Origin: Spirogloea muscicola
Taxonomy: Eukaryota > Streptophyta > Zygnematophyceae > Spirogloeales > Spirogloeaceae
Assembly (NCBI GenBank): GCA_009602725.1
Contig: WELB01000103.1
Location: 160,711-180,595, forward strand
Reading direction: 5' to 3'
DNA length: 19,885 bases
Shown here piece by piece: positions 16,452 to 19,885 of the stretch; positions within the stretch are counted from its first letter, which is position 1; each line of letters begins with the position of its first letter. Below the pieces are notes generated by a model, which worked only from the letters and a program-made list of their open reading frames with translations, did no database searches and had not been told where the DNA came from. A program made the translations under genes and the position numbers.

Positions 16452-19400
16452 TCATCGTGGAAGAAGCGAGACAAAAAGGGTCATCCACAGCGTGATAGGG
16501 ACCACGGATAGCACATACTGCCAACCACGAAAAGTATAGCAGTGAGTTTGCCGGCGGCCAACCATTGTTCACTGGCTAGATATACTCATACGTGCCTCAG
16601 TATGTGGAAATATTGACAACTCATTGCTTTAACCCGCCACTCCAACTTTAAATAAACTCGATGTAGTCAATGGACATTGCAAAACTAGAACAGCTGAATT
16701 GGAGGGAGGTACTATTACCTGGCGGAGCATTAGATTAGCGAGGACCCCTGCCAGTGGCCTTGTGCTTGCTCGTAGCTGTTATGAATAATTTCAAAAAACA
16801 ATCAATTGTAAGTTAGCTGTCTCCTTGACCATGCTCGGTCTTTCACTTCGTGACTTCATCATTACCCAACAGTCTTACTAGTCTTTCCACGGACTTCAGA
16901 AGGCTTCTGCTCAAGTAGTACCTGCGAAAGTAGCACCAAGTTCTGGGCCGAGGGCATGGTTGCCTCTACCAGCAGCACGAGGGAGCAGACAGGGTCTGCT
17001 GGGATGAATTTACCCTGTCTAAGGGCCTAGGTTCAAGAAGTGAAAGGCAGTGACAGAAAAGTCAGACTTATCGTGCCTTGAATGTGCCTTACCAATACAG
17101 CTCAACTTGCAGAGCATGACGCACAGGATGGCACAGATATAGATATTTATATAAGCCTGTGCAGATTGAGCATGGCAGGACTCATCTCCTCCTTGCGCTT
17201 GCTGGTGGATAGATGCTCACAAGTGTCATCAGAAGTCCCACGATTGGCATAGCCACTAGCCGAACAACAGTAATCACAATAAGTGACTTGCTATCCAGTA
17301 AAGGCGGTTTTGAATTTGCGCCTCCCAACCTCGCCTCTTCCATGCTCCTGCCTTTCAAGGGTTCAAATGCTTCCTGAATAATGCCTCCGTCCCCTTTGCT
17401 TGTATGCCAGCGCAATTGCTTGAGCATCCTGAAAGCTGGTGCTTTCAGCGACCTTGGTAGGCGAAGTTCTAATGGAACTGACGCTGCCAGTGAGGAAGCC
17501 AGCACAATTGTCTGCACCGCAAGCGTTGCGCTGCCAAGGACAGTGACTGCCTGCAGCAGCAAAAGCAAAGCTTAGCAAGCTCTTGCAATTTAGCCTCCGC
17601 CTTCTTAAAGGCAATGTCCAGGTGGATAGACGATATCCTTGACCACTCAAAGCTTCTCATGAAATGAATATAATCATCGGTATAAGTTTTGAGAGCACGA
17701 GCACTGCAGACTGCTGGTCAGACCTCAAGCACGGGCCTGAAGATGCCAGCGGTCGATCTAAAGAGCAGCGCAAGGACGCCAGAGGTGAGGCTCTCTCCAG
17801 CCGTGCCATTTTTGTCGTGCGGCGCTGCCACGAAGAGGTGTGAAAGCGGCGTGCCTCCAATCAACATACCAATAAGGACCTGTTCAGACATGGGCAAAGG
17901 CAATGGCCATGTCAGTGCAAATACTTGTGATTTCGTAGGGACCTCCGGGGGGCAGCGGAAATGTAACCCTTACCACAACTGTTGATACAACACTGACTGC
18001 TCACTTGGGCTACTGTCATAGTAATGTATAATACTAGCGGCGAATGGCTTCAGCGTACGATTGAAGTGCAGCACCATGTCTCAATGAAGTCGGCTGGCAA
18101 AGAAAAGACACAGCATATTATCAGAGGAGTCGGCAGTACCCCGTACAGAGGTGGGTTCATGACGCGTGACAGCCAGGCAACGACCGACTGCCAGGGTGAC
18201 AGGAAGGTGAGCTCCCCGCCCTCCTCAACCAAGTCCTCATCCTCGCCTGCCCCCCCGCCGGTGATGATGCGGTAACCAACACTCCAAAGGGCTGGCGACC
18301 ACCTGCACTACATCCAGCCAACCTCTCTACAGTTGTAGATGTGCTCTACATGAACCTCCCAGTGTAAGCATCAATGAGATGTATTGTGGAAGTCCGGTAC
18401 TTGAGATTGATGTTGCAGCCACTTACCCCACCATGAAGAGGGCAAGGTAGCCTGCGGCCCGGTCGGCCTCCACGTCCGTAAGCACGCCAGTGAGATACAC
18501 CAGCGGCAGTGTGAGCGAGTTGCCAAACGCGCAGGCTGCAGTGACAACGGCACCCCGCTTGGATTCATCCGACGGTGCCAATGATGGCGGCGCCGCAGCC
18601 ACCAGCTCCAGTGGCAATTTAGTGTTGACTAGCTCCTGCTTCGGCTCTACAGCAGGTCCTTGCTGCCCACTTGCAGCAACAGGAGCCAGCGCAACCGCTT
18701 CAGCTACTGCGGGTACCCATGTAGGAGTTGTACTGATATTAGCCGGCTGTGATTGCCTTGGGTAGGCTAGCCAGCAGGCCACCTTTCCCAGCGCTGCGCC
18801 AATTATGACCTGGCACACATTGCAGGCTGAGGATATCAGGATTGAACTCTTTACCCTACCCTAACTGAGGTCGCCAAGGAACACAAGCATGCTCCATATG
18901 TGCATGATCAAACAGTCCAACCCAGATGAGGTCAGATTGCCTTGCTTGCCTGCATCACTGCTGCAAGTGGCAACGCGAGCAGGGCCGCGGACGGCTGCCC
19001 TGCCAGCGTGCTAGACACCTTGCTCATCAGGAAGCACGGAATGAGCAGCTGGAACGCGACCTGTGAGCCAGCCACCGAGGGCCGAGGGAAGCCCCAATAG
19101 TCACTTGATGCACGCGACCTCGCGCGGCAACTGTGCCAGAGGTGACAGGCCTTGTTTGCAATCTTGAGTGACAATGATTCACGGACTTCAGGATGCAGTG
19201 ATCGTCGAGGAGTTACTACATTGTCCAGAGAATGAGGTCAGAATCTAACAGGGGCAACAGAGATCGTGCAACATGCCCAATTTGATTACATGCAGACCTG
19301 GCTCAGCACCGACGGCGTGGCCGCGGGGAGCTTGCCAGTCTTCTGGAGCCACACCACGATCGCTGCGCACAAGCTGCAGGTGAGCTTCGACAAACAACTG

Positions 19401-19885
19401 CACCCTATGAGCTTGCTAGTCAAAGCGCCGGTGAGGAGATGCCATGCACAGGCTTTCTGTGAGTGGGTCAGAGACGTCGTGGAGAGACGCGCCGGCCATA
19501 TTGCTTACTACGCACTGACCAGAACAGCTCATAACCAACATTCAAGTGGCGCAGATTGGAGCAGTCTCTAGGGGATGTCCACCGACCGCAGAGGCTGAAG
19601 AGCTTGACCGAGGACCCGACCGTGGACCGCAGGATGCCGGGGTCGAAGCGCAGGGCCGACCAGGTCAGCGAGACGTCGCTGTACACCATGCCCGGCGTGC
19701 CTGGCGACGACCAGCACGTATCAACAAGGCTCGGCTTCTCAGCACAACGGCGTATGACGCTTGCTCGATTGTCATGGGAAGAGAATGCCAATGGCTTACC
19801 GGCCAAGCACTGGCTGTAGGAGCCGCGGCGCGCAGCGCGGCGGGTCTGGCGGGCGCTGCTGCCGACGCGGCGCTGCGGCGGCGAG
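16452..19885 (-). CDS. PIN-LIKES/auxin-efflux-carrier-type membrane transporter (12 exons, 5' end possibly off window)
   Basis: Minus-strand exons: 19885-19800 (partial), 19700-19583, 19373-19298, 19060-18950, 18809-18427, 18302-18140, 17879-17724, 17550-17221, 17156-17093, 16998-16879, 16747-16719, 16517-16452 with TGA at 16454-16452. Phases agree throughout, giving 566 residues in the window, or 534 from the ATG at 19689-19687. N-terminal helices: VKLFSLCGR/LCAAIVVWLQKTGKLP, VAFQLLIPCFLMSKVSSTLA and VIIGAALGKVACWL. A hydrophilic Pro/Ala loop follows, then AACAFGNSLTLPLVYL and WSPALWSVGY. A second loop leads to IGMLIGGTPL, AVTVLGSATLAVQTIVLASS, VRLVAMPIVGLLMTL, DPVCSLVLLVEATMPSAQNL, and the end LMLRQYVLSVVPITLWMTLF. 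This is the PF03547 (membrane transport protein) layout, two helix bundles around a loop. GNSLTLPL and PSAQNL are typical of the PIN-LIKES group, whose plant members sit in the ER and control intracellular auxin; substrate here is unproven. Uncertain points are the exon 2 donor (19583 or 19587), the first exon's coding status and the GC donor after 18950. Confidence 0.88.
18944..18950 (-). other. Probable GC-AG intron donor in the PIN-LIKES gene
   Basis: The exon 19060-18950 ends ...GTGATGCAG followed by GCAAGC, the consensus for GC-type donors. The intron 18949-18810 ends in CAG and both flanks are phase 0. The in-frame alternative is a weaker GT donor nine bases upstream (GCA|GTGATG), which would drop three residues (Val-Met-Gln). 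Confidence 0.55.

Noticed and set aside
16354-16572. Minus-strand open frame across the last PIN-LIKES exon
   Set aside because: It is a different frame from the exon 16517-16452 that completes the carrier with its typical last helix and stop.
17021-17045. tRNA-like GGTTCAAG box
   Set aside because: There is no matching A box or cloverleaf, and it lies in an intron of the PIN-LIKES gene.
18848-18864. Telomere-like CCCTACCCTAA
   Set aside because: It is only one and a half units inside a PIN-LIKES intron.

Overview
The window is nuclear DNA of a GC-rich, intron-rich eukaryote, most likely a green alga; a trebouxiophyte is my guess. The evidence is three plant/green-lineage gene families with many short GT-AG introns, a plant-type ethylene-receptor sensor, a PIN-LIKES carrier and a DUF707 protein. 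There is no bacterial operon structure. Because genes are split, nearly all long uninterrupted frames are shadows. I rebuilt the genes by joining exons at splice sites that keep both codon phase and family alignment.

Layout. (1) 1-2296, minus strand: the 5' part of an ethylene-receptor-like sensor histidine kinase. Six exons give a signal-like N-terminus, the three-helix ethylene-binding domain and a GAF domain; the kinase lies beyond the left edge. (2) 2504-4300: three fragments of one non-LTR (LINE-like) retrotransposon family, in both orientations, with hairpin-bearing 3' tails. (3) 4300-5243: the DUF707 upstream region, with a long pyrimidine microsatellite containing an ambiguous base. 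(4) 5244-8410, plus strand: a complete 11-exon DUF707 gene encoding 494 residues, probably a type II endomembrane protein. (5) 8928-9419, minus strand: a small hydrophilic, helix-rich hypothetical protein converging on DUF707. (6) 9783-14770: a dense mosaic of at least ten more pieces of the same LINE family. They cover only its C-terminal part (post-RT region, CCHC finger, putative endonuclease, conserved end in TRGY) plus a modular 3' UTR. (7) 14771-16451: no gene confidently recognised. (8) 16452 to beyond 19885, minus strand: a 12-exon PIN-LIKES/auxin-efflux-type carrier with its complete C-terminus; its N-terminus may run off the right edge.

The two plant-hormone-type genes (ethylene-receptor-like and PIN-LIKES) lie about 14 kb apart, but nothing shows that they work together. 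The main points of interest are three. The receptor keeps the copper-site histidine but has serine where the ligand cysteine is expected. The LINE family has a tandem-module hairpin tail and a strikingly rearranged, exclusively 3'-end copy set. The PIN-LIKES gene has a 29-nt exon and a probable GC-AG intron.
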